Below are positions 52,036 through 62,961 of a stretch of DNA of 64,000 nt, one piece after another. Positions within the stretch are counted from its first letter, which is position 1; each line of letters starts with the position of its first letter. The stretch is taken from positions 1,426,001 through 1,490,000 of the forward strand of contig DFNX01000016.1 of assembly GCA_002376235.1 (NCBI GenBank). The letters are read 5' to 3'. This DNA is from Neorhizobium sp. UBA3556. Lineage in GTDB: Bacteria; Pseudomonadota; Alphaproteobacteria; Rhizobiales; Rhizobiaceae. The notes under the pieces are model-generated. The model worked only from the letters and a program-made list of their open reading frames with translations, did not search any database and was not told where the DNA came from. Made by a program: the position numbers and the translations under genes.

Positions 52036-53541
52036 TCAATCCTCTTCCACGAACACCTCTTCGCGCTTCTTGCGCACACTCGGCAGGAAGACGACGATGA
52101 GCACGACCACGGCGATAAACAACAGCGTGGCGCTGATCGGCCGGGTCACAAACGTGCTCGGATCCCCGCGCGACAAAATCATCGCCCGGCGCAGGTTTTC
52201 TTCGAGCAGCGGCCCGAGCACGAAGCCGAGCAACAACGGTGCCGGCTCGCAGCGCAGTTTCAAGAGCAGGTAACCGAGCAGGCCGAAGAAGGCGACGGCA
52301 TAGAGGTCGTAGACGTTGGAATTGACGCTGTAGACCCCGATTGAGCAGAAGGCCATGATGATCGGGAAGAGCAGGTAATAGGGGATCGTCAGAAGTTTCA
52401 CCCACAGCCCGATCAGCGGCAGATTGAGGATGACGAGCATCAGGTTGCCGATCCACATGGACGCAATAATGCCCCAGAACAGCGCCGGCTGTTCTGCCGC
52501 CACATTCGGTCCCGGCACGATGCCCTGGATGATCATCGCCCCGACCATCAGCGCCATGACCGGGTTGGCCGGAATACCGAGCGTCAGAAGCGGAATGAAC
52601 GAGGTCTGCGCACCGGCATTGTTTGCCGATTCCGGGCCTGCCACACCGGCAACCGCGCCATGACCGAACTCTTCCGGCGTCTTCGATACCTTCTTTTCCA
52701 CCGTATAGGAGGCGAAGGACGCAAGGATCGCGCCGCCGCCCGGCAGGATGCCGAGAACGGATCCAATCGCCGTACCGCGCAGCACGGGCGCGATCATCGC
52801 GCGAAAATCTTCACGACTGGGCATGAGGCCGGAAACCTTGGCCACCAGGACTTCACGGGTCCTTTCGTTTTCGAGATTGCGTAGGATTTCCGCAATGCCG
52901 AAGACACCAACCGCGACCGCCACGAAATTCAAGCCGTCGGCATATTCGCGAATGCCGAGCGTGAAGCGCGGTGCGCCGGTATAGATATCGGTGCCGACGA
53001 GGCCGAGCAGCAGGCCGAGCGCCACCATGGCCAGCGCCTTGATGACCGAGCCATGCGCCAGCGCGATCGACGACACGAGACCGACGACCATCAGCGAGAA
53101 GTATTCGGCAGCGCCGAATTCCAGCGCGATGGCTGTGAGCGGCGGAGCGAAGATGGCAACGAGGAAGGTCGACACGGTGCCGGCGAAGAACGAGCCGATC
53201 GCGGCGATCGCAAGGGCCGCCCCAGCCTTGCCCTTGCGGGCCATCTGGTAACCGTCGATCGCGGTAACGGCCGACGAGGATTCGCCCGGCATGTTGATCA
53301 GGATCGCCGTGGTCGAACCGCCATATTGCGCGCCGTAATAAATGCCGGCGAGCATGATCAGCGAAGAGACGGGTTCGAGCTGGAAGGTGATCGGCAAAAG
53401 CATGGCGATCGTCGCGGTCGCGCCGATGCCCGGCAGAACACCGATCAGCGTGCCGAGCAGCACCCCTATCAGGCAGAAGAACAGGTTCTCGATCGACCCT
53501 GCCGTCTGGAAGCCGAGAAGAAGATTATTGAAAAGTTCCAT
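52036..53541 (-). CDS. tctA: Tripartite tricarboxylate transporter large membrane subunit TctA
   Basis: 501 aa, about twelve membrane helices. The family motif GTLIGVLPGIGATATIAMLL is near residues 30-50, and its internal repeat LRGTAIGSVLGILPGGGAIL is near 250-270, as expected from the duplicated fold. AGIYYGAQYGGSTTAILIN and MPGESSSAVTAIDGYQMARK are the conserved loop. It moves citrate-like tri- or dicarboxylates with cations together with TctB and binding protein TctC. It follows tctB by 34 bp. The C-terminus is charged and faces the cytoplasm. Confidence 0.95.
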   Translation of the reverse strand: MELFNNLLLGFQTAGSIENLFFCLIGVLLGTLIGVLPGIGATATIAMLLPITFQLEPVSSLIMLAGIYYGAQYGGSTTAILINMPGESSSAVTAIDGYQMARKGKAGAALAIAAIGSFFAGTVSTFLVAIFAPPLTAIALEFGAAEYFSLMVVGLVSSIALAHGSVIKALAMVALGLLLGLVGTDIYTGAPRFTLGIREYADGLNFVAVAVGVFGIAEILRNLENERTREVLVAKVSGLMPSREDFRAMIAPVLRGTAIGSVLGILPGGGAILASFASYTVEKKVSKTPEEFGHGAVAGVAGPESANNAGAQTSFIPLLTLGIPANPVMALMVGAMIIQGIVPGPNVAAEQPALFWGIIASMWIGNLMLVILNLPLIGLWVKLLTIPYYLLFPIIMAFCSIGVYSVNSNVYDLYAVAFFGLLGYLLLKLRCEPAPLLLGFVLGPLLEENLRRAMILSRGDPSTFVTRPISATLLFIAVVVLIVVFLPSVRKKREEVFVEED

Positions 53542-53575
53542 CAGACAGCTTCCCGAAAATTAGAACCGCACCGCA

Positions 53576-54037
53576 TTAAAAACGCACCCATGGACCGAAC
53601 CGCTGGAATGGCAGGCCGAGGCCATAGGAGAAGACGAGGATGGAGAAACCCGTCAGCAAAACGGCGAGAATTAGCGCCGTCAGCGGCTTCATCTTGTGGG
53701 AGGCAAACGCCGCGATCAGCGCGGCAAAGAACAGCGACGGCACGAAGCCGAGGCCGCGCACGGTAATGCCGAAGAAGATCGGCGCGGCGAGAATGAAGAT
53801 CATGCCACGCCAGGCGATCGGCCCGATCGGCTCTCCTTCAACGCGAAACGCCTGGAACAGAATGATCGCCCCGAACAGGATCAGTGCCAGCGCCAGGATG
53901 AACGGGAAATACCCCGGCCCCATCCGAAACGCCGTGCCGAGTTCGAGTTCGATCGACTGATAGGCGAAGAAGATGCCGGTCAGTATCAACAGGATGCCGC
54001 AAATCAGGTTGGCTTTGTCGAATGACTTGGAATTCAT
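53576..54037 (-). CDS. tctB: Tripartite tricarboxylate transporter small membrane subunit TctB
   Basis: 153 aa from ATG 54037 (MNSKSFDKANLICGILLIL); the frame above is not protein-like. Four hydrophobic helices: LICGILLILTGIFFAYQSI, YFPFILALALILFGAIILF, GMIFILAAPIFFGITVRGLG and PLTALILAVLLTGFSILVF. The motif GTAFRMGPGYFP is diagnostic for TctB. It sits between tctC and tctA. Confidence 0.92.
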   Translation of the reverse strand: MNSKSFDKANLICGILLILTGIFFAYQSIELELGTAFRMGPGYFPFILALALILFGAIILFQAFRVEGEPIGPIAWRGMIFILAAPIFFGITVRGLGFVPSLFFAALIAAFASHKMKPLTALILAVLLTGFSILVFSYGLGLPFQRFGPWVRF

Positions 54038-54076
54038 GGTGTCTCCATGGAAATGGATAGCCCCTTTGGCCTGCGG

Positions 54077-54180
54077 CCATCTCCCCACAAGGGGGAGAGG
54101 ACTTGCGGCACCGCCTCGATCCGTCATCGAGATACTTGCGAACGGTGCAGCAGATTAAGCCTCTCCCCTTGTGGGATGGG
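54077..54180. repeat. Palindromic repeat element between tctC and tctB
   Basis: Two inverted near-copies bound a ~100-bp element: 54077-54100 (CCATCTCCCCACAAGGGGGA...) and 54160-54180 (CCTCTCCCCTTGTGGGATGG...). Each end is itself a CTCCCC/GGGGAG hairpin. It belongs to the same family as the repeats near 42.6 and 48.7 kb and again follows a binding-protein gene. Confidence 0.75.
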
Positions 54181-54210
54181 TTTGGGACGGGGTCTCTCAG
54201 CTCGAAAGCG

Positions 54211-55194
54211 TTAGTCCGCGTACTGACCCGCAGCCTCGATGATCGGCTTCCAGCGGGCGATTTCGCTTTCCAACTTGGCTTTCAGCGCAGCCGGCGTGGC
54301 ATCGGCTTCCGACGAAGGCGCAGTGCCGAGTTCGGCGAAACGCTTGACGACATTCTCGTCCTTCAGCGCGCCCTGGAGCGACTTCGACAGGCGTTCGTTG
54401 ATCTCGGCCGGTGTGCCCTTCGGCGTATAGACGCCGTGCCAGATACCCACCGTCATGCTTTCAAGCCCGGCTTCCTTCACCGTCGGCAGGTCCTTGAAGA
54501 TCGAAAGCCGTTCCGGCGAGGTGACGGCATAGGCCTTGATCGTGCCGCCCTGGATCTGCTTCGTCGTGTTGGTGGTCTGGTCGCACATGATATCGACCTG
54601 GCCGCCGAGAAGATCGGTCATCGCCGGACCGGTGCCCTTGTAGGGAACGGTGACGAGCGGGGTCTGGATGGCGCTCATAAACAGCATGCCGCAAAGATGC
54701 GAGGCGGCACCGATACCGGCATTGGCGACGGTCACCTTGTCGGCATTCGCCTTGGCGTATTCGACGAGACCCTTGAGATCGGTCGCTTCCATATCCTTGC
54801 GCGCGACGACAGTCATCGGCACATCGGTGACGAGGCCGACATATTCGAAGGCGTTCAGTGTGTCATAGGCAAGCTTGCGATAAAGCGTGGCGCTGGTCGC
54901 CATGCCGATATGGTGAAGCAGCACAGTATAACCGTCAGCCTCGGCTGCCGCGACACGACCCGCACCGAGCGTACCACCGGCACCGCCGACATTTTCGACG
55001 ACGATCTGCTGGCCGAGATCCTTCGACATGGATTCTGCAACGAGGCGGGCGACCGTATCCGTCGGGCCACCGGCGGCAAACGGCACGACCATGGTGATCT
55101 GGCGCTCGGGATAACCCTGTGCCCCCGCCTGTGCGGAAAAAAGCGAAATGGCGGCAAGCGCAGTCGCGCCGAGAACGGCGTTAAACAGTTTCAT
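54211..55194 (-). CDS. tctC: Tripartite tricarboxylate transporter periplasmic binding protein TctC
   Basis: 327 aa from ATG 55194, with GGAGGAGG upstream. Signal peptide FNAVLGATALAAISLFSAQAGA, then YPERQITMVVPFAAGGPTDT, the standard TctC start. DLGQQIVVENVGGAGGTLGA is the ligand-loop hallmark, and VPYKGTGPAMTDLLGGQVDI is the second one. It binds carboxylates in the periplasm for TctAB. It is first in the operon. The 255-bp leader holds a sigma-54-like promoter and repeated TGGGTGGA sites. Confidence 0.93.
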   Translation of the reverse strand: MKLFNAVLGATALAAISLFSAQAGAQGYPERQITMVVPFAAGGPTDTVARLVAESMSKDLGQQIVVENVGGAGGTLGAGRVAAAEADGYTVLLHHIGMATSATLYRKLAYDTLNAFEYVGLVTDVPMTVVARKDMEATDLKGLVEYAKANADKVTVANAGIGAASHLCGMLFMSAIQTPLVTVPYKGTGPAMTDLLGGQVDIMCDQTTNTTKQIQGGTIKAYAVTSPERLSIFKDLPTVKEAGLESMTVGIWHGVYTPKGTPAEINERLSKSLQGALKDENVVKRFAELGTAPSSEADATPAALKAKLESEIARWKPIIEAAGQYAD

Positions 55195-55449
55195 GGATTT
55201 CCTCCTCCCAAGGACCAATGTCCAGCCTCTAGTTGCAGGTGCACATCTCCTCCGGCACCTGCTTGAGGCCCATTAGCGGATCGCGCGGAAACGCTGGCAA
55301 TTGGCTAACGGCAAGCAAAGGCGGAATATTTTCTTAACCGCAGCGCAGCATGGGTGGATTTGGGAACAACGGGCGGTTGACATGGGTGGAAATCCACCCA
55401 ACAGCCTTGAGTAATAGTGACGCAGCGGCAAAATATCCGCCAACTCAAC
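55195..55449. promoter_or_regulatory. tctC upstream region: repeated TGGGTGGA sites
   Basis: A palindrome, TGGGTGGA-AA-TCCACCCA (55383-55400), and a direct half copy, TGGGTGGATT (55351-55360), are 32 bp apart, i.e. three helical turns. They could bind the adjacent DctD-like activator or another regulator. No gene is visible in this gap. Confidence 0.55.
55428..55442 (-). promoter_or_regulatory. Sigma-54-like promoter of tctCBA
   Basis: Minus strand: TGGCGGATATTTTGC, that is GG-N10-GC with the TGGC (-24) and TTGC (-12) blocks intact, compared with consensus TGGCACG-N4-TTGC. It lies just after the dctD-like stop and reads toward tctC with a ~220-nt leader. Confidence 0.5.
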
Positions 55450-56840
<1,391 letters not shown>

Positions 56841-56844
<4 letters not shown>

Positions 56845-58679
56845 TCGGCGGCCTCCATCACGCTTGCATCGGCCATATCGAGTTCGATGGCAAACACCGC
56901 CCCGCCTTCCGGATGATCGGTGACCGAAAGGCTGCCGCCGAAATCCTTGACGATATTATAGGAGATCGACAGGCCAAGCCCCAGCCCCTTGCCCACGCCC
57001 TTGGTGGTGAAGAAGGGATCGAAAATGCGCTCGCGGATGGCGGCAGGCACGCCCGGCCCGCGATCGCGCACGATGATCATCACCTTCTCCTCGGCACCGG
57101 AGGCAGACACATCGATGCGGCGGTCCTCGAGCCCCTCTATCGCGTCCGCCGCATTGGTGACGATGTTGACCAGCACCTGCTGCAGCCGCACGGCGCCTGC
57201 CATCACCCGAGGCAGGCCCGGCTCGATCGTGATCGAAAGCTCGGCATCCGCCGCTTTCAGCCGCGCTGAAACGATCTCGATAGTATCGCGAATGACATCC
57301 TCGACGCTGACGGCACCGAGCTTCTCGTTCGGCTTTCGGGCGAAATTGCGCAGATGACGGCTGATCGAGGCCATCCGGTCAATGAGAGCCGAGATGCGCT
57401 TGAGATTGTCGCTCGCCTCGTCCACCCGCCCGCGCTCGATCAAGAGACCGGTCGTCTCGGCATAGGTCTTTGCCGCAGCAAGCGGCTGGTTGAGTTCGTG
57501 GGAAAGTGCTGCCGACATCTGGCCCAGCCCTGCGAGTTTTCCGGCCTGCACCAGATCGGCCTGCGTCTTGCGCAACCGGCGCTCGGTCAGGCGGCGCTCG
57601 GCGATCTCCTTTTCGATCCGGCTGTTGACGCGGGCAAGCGCCGCGGTGCGCTCGTCCACCCGCCGCTCCAGCTCGTTCTGCGCCTCAGCCTGCAGCTGCA
57701 TGCGCTCGGTCAACCGTGCCCGGCGCTGGAAGACGATCGCCGACACCAGCCCGGCAAGGCAGAGCGCCAGAAACACGGCCGCCATCATTGTCTGCGCCTG
57801 CCAGCGCACCGAGGCCGTGTCCATCAGCACATTCACCGTCCATCCCGCCTCCGGCATGGATTGCGAGACATAGAGATATTCCCGCTCGGCATTGCCAACC
57901 CCGCTTGAGGGCCGGATCAGCATCGTCTCGTGGCCGGCAAAACTTCCATAGGAAAGCGGCAGCTGGTGCAGCTTCACATCCGCGTATCGGCGGGAAGTTT
58001 CCGTCCGGGCGATACGATCCGGCGTCAGCGGCAGGATGGCGCCAAAACGCCATTCGTCGCTGCCGGTCATGAAGATGATGCCTTCCGGATCGGAAACGAA
58101 GATGCGGTCGTCGCCGCCGGCCCATGAGGCCTCGATCGTATCGAGATCGACCTTGAAGACGATCACCCCGAGGGTTTTTCCATCCATGACGATCGGCGAG
58201 CTGAAATAATAGCCGCGCTTGGCCGATGTCGTGCCGACCGCAAAAAAGCGGGACCTCTCGCCCCGCGCCGCCTCCTGGAAATAGGGCCGGTAGCTGAAAT
58301 TCTCGCCGACGAAACTGACGGGAGAATCGTAATTGCTGGCGGCAATCGTCGTGCCGTCCATGGTCATGATATAGATGTCCGAAGACTTCAGCAGCGCATT
58401 GACGGATTTCAGATAGCGGTTTGCGGCAAGCCGCAGCGCCGCATTGCCGGGGTCCTCGATCAGCACCTCGATGATCTCGTCATCGGCCGTCAGCGCCGGC
58501 AGCGCCTCGTAGCGTTTCAGATGCCCATCCAGCGCCGAGACCGCCAGCCGCAGCGTCGTCCCGGCCTGCAGTTCCGCCTCGTCCATGGCGCTCTTCGCCA
58601 CGAAACCATGCACCTTCCATGTCAGCACGAGGCCGAGCGCGAGACACAGGACGAATACTGCCGCGATACGATGCTTCAC
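56841..58679 (-). CDS. dctB: C4-dicarboxylate-type sensor histidine kinase, DctB-like
   Basis: 612 aa from GTG 58679 with GGAGGAG upstream. TM1 (IAAVFVLCLALGLVLTWKV), a periplasmic double-PAS/Cache sensor (~30-295; NYDSPVSFVGENFSYRPYFQ, RGYYFSSPIVMDGKTLGVIV), TM2 (MMAAVFLALCLAGLVSAIVF), a coiled coil, the acceptor box ALSHELNQPLAAAKTYAETT, and an HATPase (VLVNIVTNAADAIEG, GPGVPAAIRERIFDPFFTTK). The RPYFQ-type sensor is that of DctB, which senses C4-dicarboxylates. Coupled by ATGA to dctD. Because tctCBA is next to it, tri- or dicarboxylate sensing for that transporter is the simplest reading. Confidence 0.9.
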
Positions 58680-58914
58680 GTCCGAAGGGCTCCTCCTCCC
58701 TCGACCATAACGCGCATATCTTACGGAGCGCCGCGGAATTTTCCAATGGGGTCCGGCGAGACAGGCCCGCTTGGTAATTCTGGCTCAAGCAACGACCGGT
58801 AAGCAGTGCCGTCGGCAACAGCGATCCCGTCCAAGACGCTTGACTTGGGGTAGGATATCACGTCGTTGTGCAATCAATGAGGGCAGACCGCTTCGGGCGG
58901 TGAGAGGGTTTCAG

Positions 58915-59391
58915 ATGGTTTCCTTGCTTGCGCTATTCATGGGCATCGTCGCCGGCCTCAGGGCCATGATGGCGCCGGCGCTCGTCACCTGGGCGGCGGC
59001 ACTCGGCTGGCTTGACCTTTCCGGCTCGTGGCTGTCCTTCCTCGGCTCCAACTGGGCGGTGCTGATCCTCACCATCCTTGCCGTGCTGGAACTGGTGACC
59101 GACCAGTTGCCCAACACGCCGAGCCGCAAGGTGCCGCAGCAATTCATCACCCGGCTTATTACCGGCGGCGTCGCGGGGGCCGCGATTGGTATTCCTTACG
59201 GCCTGTGGCTGGCTGGCCTCGTTTCCGGCGTTCTCGGCGCCGTCGCTGGTACCTATGGCGGGGCATGGGCACGCGCCAAGCTGGCCGAGATTTTCGGCAA
59301 GGATGCGCCGGCGGCCTTCATCGAGGATGGCGTCGCCTTCGTTGTCGCCTTTATCATCATTTTGGCTCTGCCGGCGGCAGCAACGATATGA
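58915..59391 (+). CDS. DUF4126 membrane protein
   Basis: 158 aa from ATG 58915 with GAGAGGG upstream. Four or five hydrophobic helices: MVSLLALFMGIVAGLRAMMA, SNWAVLILTILAVLELVTDQ, GVAGAAIGIPYGLWLAGLVS, GVAFVVAFIIILALPAAATI. TDQLPNTPSRK in the first cytoplasmic loop is typical of the DUF4126 family. No function is known. Its stop overlaps the ATG of the next oxidoreductase as ATGA, so the two are translated together. Confidence 0.82.
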   Translation: MVSLLALFMGIVAGLRAMMAPALVTWAAALGWLDLSGSWLSFLGSNWAVLILTILAVLELVTDQLPNTPSRKVPQQFITRLITGGVAGAAIGIPYGLWLAGLVSGVLGAVAGTYGGAWARAKLAEIFGKDAPAAFIEDGVAFVVAFIIILALPAAATI

Positions 59392-60761
59392 AGCGCTTCG
59401 ATGCGATCATCATCGGCGCCGGCCAGGCAGGCCCCTCGCTTGCCGGCCGGTTCAACGATGCGGGAAAGACGGTCGCGATCATCGAGCGCAAACATGTCGG
59501 CGGCACCTGCGTCAACACCGGCTGCAAGCCGACCAAGACGCTGGTCGCCAGCGCCTATGCCGCCCACCTCGCCCGCCGTGCTGCCGAATATGGTGTCGGT
59601 ATCGGCGGAGAAATCTCGGTCGATATGCAGGCGGTGATGCGCCGCTCGCACAAGGTCACGCTCGACAGCCGCCACGGCAACGAGACCTGGCTGGAGGGAA
59701 TGCCGAAATGCAGCCTGATCCGCGGCCACGCGCGGTTCGAGAGCAGCCACGTCATTCGTGTCGGCGACGAATTGCTGACAGCGCCGCAGATCTTTCTCAA
59801 TGTCGGTTCGCGCGCGACGGTCCCGGATTTCGCCGGCGTTGGCGACATTCCCTACATGACCAATTCAGACATCGTGATGCTCGATCGGTTGCCGAAACAT
59901 CTCGTCATCGTCGGCGGCAGTTATATCGGGCTGGAATACGCCCAGATCTATCGCCGTTTCGGTGCCGAGGTTACGGTCGTCGAAAAAGGCCCGCGACTGA
60001 TCGGCCGTGAGGATGAGGACATTTCCGCCGCGGTTCGCGAGATTCTGGAGGCAGAGGGCATCCATATCCGCACCAATGCCGAATGTATCCGTTTCCGCAA
60101 ACACCAAGACGGCATAGCAGTCGGCGTGAATTGCGACGAAGGCGAGCCGGAAGTGATCGGCTCGGATGTGCTTCTGGCGGTCGGCCGACGACCGAATACC
60201 GACGATCTGGGGCTGGAAGAGACCGGCATCGAACTTGATGCGCGCGGCTTCATAAAGGTCGATGACCGGCTTGCCACCAATGTCGACAGCATCTGGGCGA
60301 TGGGCGACTGCAACGGCCGCGGCGCCTTCACCCACACCGCCTATAACGACTTCGAGATCGTTGCCGCCAACCTTTTCGACGGCGAGGATCGCAAGGTTTC
60401 GCAACGGCTGCTGGGTTATGCGCTGTTCATCGACCCACCGCTCGGCCGTGTTGGCCTTGGCGAAGAAGAGGCGCGCAAGGCGGGGCACGACGTTCTGGTC
60501 GGCACGCGGCCGATGACCAATGTCGGGCGTGCGGTCGAAAAGGGCGAAACCAAGGGTTTCATGAAGATCGTCGCGGATGCGAAGACGAAAAAAATCCTCG
60601 GCGCGGCCCTGCTCGGCACCGGCGGCGACGAGGCGATCCATGGCGTGCTCGACCTGATGAATGTCGGCGCAAGCTATGACGATCTGCGCTGGGCGGTGCC
60701 GATCCACCCGACAGTTTCCGAACTCTGGCCGACACTCGTTCTCTCCATGAAGCCCGTATAA
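59388..60761 (+). CDS. FAD-dependent pyridine nucleotide-disulfide oxidoreductase (mercuric-reductase-like)
   Basis: 457 aa. FAD-binding AIIIGAGQAGPSLAGRF near the start, redox disulfide GGTCVNTGCKPTKTL (Cys41, Cys46), NAD(P)-binding HLVIVGGSYIGLEYAQIY, the second FAD contact SIWAMGDCNGRGAFTHTAYN and the C-terminal active-site His/Glu in VPIHPTVSELWPTL. All catalytic residues are present. The group is often annotated as a mercuric reductase homologue, but there is no N-terminal metal-binding domain and no C-terminal CC pair, so mercury is an unlikely substrate. The true substrate may be linked to the DUF4126 partner encoded just before it. Confidence 0.88.
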   Translation: MKRFDAIIIGAGQAGPSLAGRFNDAGKTVAIIERKHVGGTCVNTGCKPTKTLVASAYAAHLARRAAEYGVGIGGEISVDMQAVMRRSHKVTLDSRHGNETWLEGMPKCSLIRGHARFESSHVIRVGDELLTAPQIFLNVGSRATVPDFAGVGDIPYMTNSDIVMLDRLPKHLVIVGGSYIGLEYAQIYRRFGAEVTVVEKGPRLIGREDEDISAAVREILEAEGIHIRTNAECIRFRKHQDGIAVGVNCDEGEPEVIGSDVLLAVGRRPNTDDLGLEETGIELDARGFIKVDDRLATNVDSIWAMGDCNGRGAFTHTAYNDFEIVAANLFDGEDRKVSQRLLGYALFIDPPLGRVGLGEEEARKAGHDVLVGTRPMTNVGRAVEKGETKGFMKIVADAKTKKILGAALLGTGGDEAIHGVLDLMNVGASYDDLRWAVPIHPTVSELWPTLVLSMKPV

Positions 60762-60821
60762 GGGGATCGGCAAGCTTTTCCGCTTATCACGGGATCGGAT
60801 GATCCTGTGGGGATGGAAGAG

Positions 60822-62783
60822 ATGTGCGGATTTGCAGGTTATTCGGGAGATGGGTTCGGAGCGGAGCGCGCGCCGTCTCTTCTGTCGTCCATGGGACAGG
60901 CGATCGCCCATCGCGGCCCGGATGGCCATGGCATCTGGACCGGCCCCGGCATAGGCCTCTCACATGTACGCCTGTCGATCGTTGGTCTCTCTGACGGCCA
61001 GCAGCCGATGACGACACCCGATGGGCGCTACACGATCGCCTTCAATGGCGAGATCTTCAACTATGTCGAACTGCGCGATGAGCTGAAGGCGCGCGGCGCA
61101 ACCTTCCGCACCGGCTCGGATACGGAAGTGCTGCTGCAGCTTTACGCCCACGACGGCAAGGCTTGCCTGCAGAAACTCAACGGCGATTTCGCCTTCGCCA
61201 TCTGGGATGCGACGAAGCGAAAACTGCTGCTCGCGCGTGACCGAATGGGCGTGCGACCGCTCTTTTATACCGAGCACAAGGACACGCTCTATTTTGCCTC
61301 GGAGGTGAAGGCGCTTCTGACCGTGCCCTGCATCGAGGCCGAACTCGATCCGTTCGCACTCGACCAGATTTTCACCCTATGGGCTCCGATCGCGCCGCGC
61401 ACAGCATTCCGCAATATTTTCGAGCTGGAACCGGGCCAGATGCTGGTGCGTGAGAATGGGGCGAACAGGCTCAGCTCTTATTGGGAACTCAATTTTCCCG
61501 ACGCCGGAGATTGCGCTTCTGGCCCCGACAGTGCGGAAGAATTGCGTGCCCTTCTGACCGATGCCGTGCGGTTGCGAATGCGCGCCGATGTACCGGTCGG
61601 CTCATATCTTTCCGGCGGTCTCGATTCCTCACTGATCTCGGCACTGGCCGCCCCTATGGCGCCGAACGGGCTGAACACCTTTTCCGTCACCTTCGACAGT
61701 GCCGAACATGACGAAAGCAGCTTTCAGCAGCAGGTGGCCTCGGCGCTCGGCACCCATCACCGATCGATCGCCGCATCGCCCCGAACGATCGCCACCACCT
61801 TCCCTGATATCATCCGTTTCACCGAACGCCCGATCCTGCGTACCGCACCTGCTCCACTCTACACGCTGGCGGGTCTTGTCCGCGAAACCGGCATGAAGGT
61901 GGTGCTGACCGGCGAAGGCGCGGATGAAGTATTTGCCGGCTACGACATTTTTCGCGAAGCAAAAGTACGTCGCTTCTGCGCCCGACAACCCGGCTCGAAG
62001 ATCAGGCCGCATCTGTTCCGCAAGCTCTACCCCTATCTTCCGGGACTGAAACAGCAATCGGCGGAATATCTTTCTGCCTTCTTCAATGTCTCCGGCACCG
62101 ATCCAGCCGATCCGCTTTTCTCGCATCGTCCACGGATGAAAAGCACGGTGGCGGCGAAGATCTTCTATTCCGCGGACCTGCGCGAAACGCTTGGTGATTA
62201 CGATGCCGTCGAAGAACTGAGCAGCCGATTGCCGCAACGTTTCGGCCGCTGGCATCCGCTGCATCAGGCCCAATATCTCGAAACCCGTATTCTTCTGCCA
62301 GGCTACATTCTTTCGAGCCAGGGCGACCGGATGGCGATGGCGCATGGCATCGAGGGCCGCTTTCCCTTCCTGGATCACCGGCTGGTTGAGTTTGCCGCGA
62401 CACTGTCGCCCGATGCCAAACTGAAAGGGCTGCGAGAAAAACATATCCTGCGTGAAGCGGCCAAAGGTCTTTTACCGGAAAGCGTGACCGAGCGACAGAA
62501 ACAGCCCTATCGCGCGCCCGACAGCAGTTCTTTTACCGGCCCCGGCACGGACGAGCCGTCCTATGTGAGTGACCTCCTGTCCGATCATGCAATCGCAGCA
62601 ACAGGACTTTTCAATCCGATGGCGGTTTCCAAGCTCCATGCGAAATGCCGCAAACAGGATGTCGCCGGTTTCCGCGATAACGCTGCTTTTGTGGGAATTC
62701 TCTCGACCCAGCTTTGGGCCAAGAATTTTTCGGAAAAACAATCTGTTACCGAAACACAAGCGCATTTGAACAGCTCTCTCTGA
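60822..62783 (+). CDS. asnB: Glutamine-hydrolysing asparagine synthase (AsnB family)
   Basis: 653 aa. The start must be ATG 60822 because the amidotransferase nucleophile is the Cys after Met (MCGFAGYSGDGFG); five codons lie open upstream. N-terminal Ntn domain: AIAHRGPDGHGIWTGPGIGL, YTIAFNGEIFNYVELRDELK. C-terminal synthetase: SYLSGGLDSSLISALAA (ATP-binding SGGLDS), LTGEGADEVFAGYDIF and ILSSQGDRMAMAHGIEGRFP. It makes asparagine from aspartate, glutamine and ATP, or amidates another carboxylate. AsnB relatives often sit in surface-polysaccharide clusters, and a glycosyltransferase follows on the same strand, so a sugar-acid or peptide amidation role is also possible. Confidence 0.9.
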   Translation: MCGFAGYSGDGFGAERAPSLLSSMGQAIAHRGPDGHGIWTGPGIGLSHVRLSIVGLSDGQQPMTTPDGRYTIAFNGEIFNYVELRDELKARGATFRTGSDTEVLLQLYAHDGKACLQKLNGDFAFAIWDATKRKLLLARDRMGVRPLFYTEHKDTLYFASEVKALLTVPCIEAELDPFALDQIFTLWAPIAPRTAFRNIFELEPGQMLVRENGANRLSSYWELNFPDAGDCASGPDSAEELRALLTDAVRLRMRADVPVGSYLSGGLDSSLISALAAPMAPNGLNTFSVTFDSAEHDESSFQQQVASALGTHHRSIAASPRTIATTFPDIIRFTERPILRTAPAPLYTLAGLVRETGMKVVLTGEGADEVFAGYDIFREAKVRRFCARQPGSKIRPHLFRKLYPYLPGLKQQSAEYLSAFFNVSGTDPADPLFSHRPRMKSTVAAKIFYSADLRETLGDYDAVEELSSRLPQRFGRWHPLHQAQYLETRILLPGYILSSQGDRMAMAHGIEGRFPFLDHRLVEFAATLSPDAKLKGLREKHILREAAKGLLPESVTERQKQPYRAPDSSSFTGPGTDEPSYVSDLLSDHAIAATGLFNPMAVSKLHAKCRKQDVAGFRDNAAFVGILSTQLWAKNFSEKQSVTETQAHLNSSL

Positions 62784-62961
62784 AGCTGAAGACATAGCTT
62801 TTCGGCTGTCACGCTCGCGTGATCGATAAAATTTTACTATTGTCTTTATGAGGATCGGAAGGCGGCACCCTTAAGCCTTCCAGCACGCCGCACCGCGGCC
62901 GAGATCTGTGGGCATAAATCGCGACCAAGTCATACGCGAGCAAGTCAGGGAGTTACAAACC
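62784..62961. other. Intergenic region between asnB and glycosyltransferase
   Basis: 178 bp. TCACG-CTCG-CGTGA sits near 62809-62822, and GGAAGGC/GCCTTCC arms around 62858-62882. Neither has a T tract. An A/T-rich stretch at 62824-62848 may hold a promoter for the glycosyltransferase gene. Confidence 0.35.

Noticed and set aside
59388..60761. Mercury resistance function for the flavin oxidoreductase
   Set aside because: There is no MerA N-terminal HMA domain, no C-terminal cysteine pair and no other mer gene.
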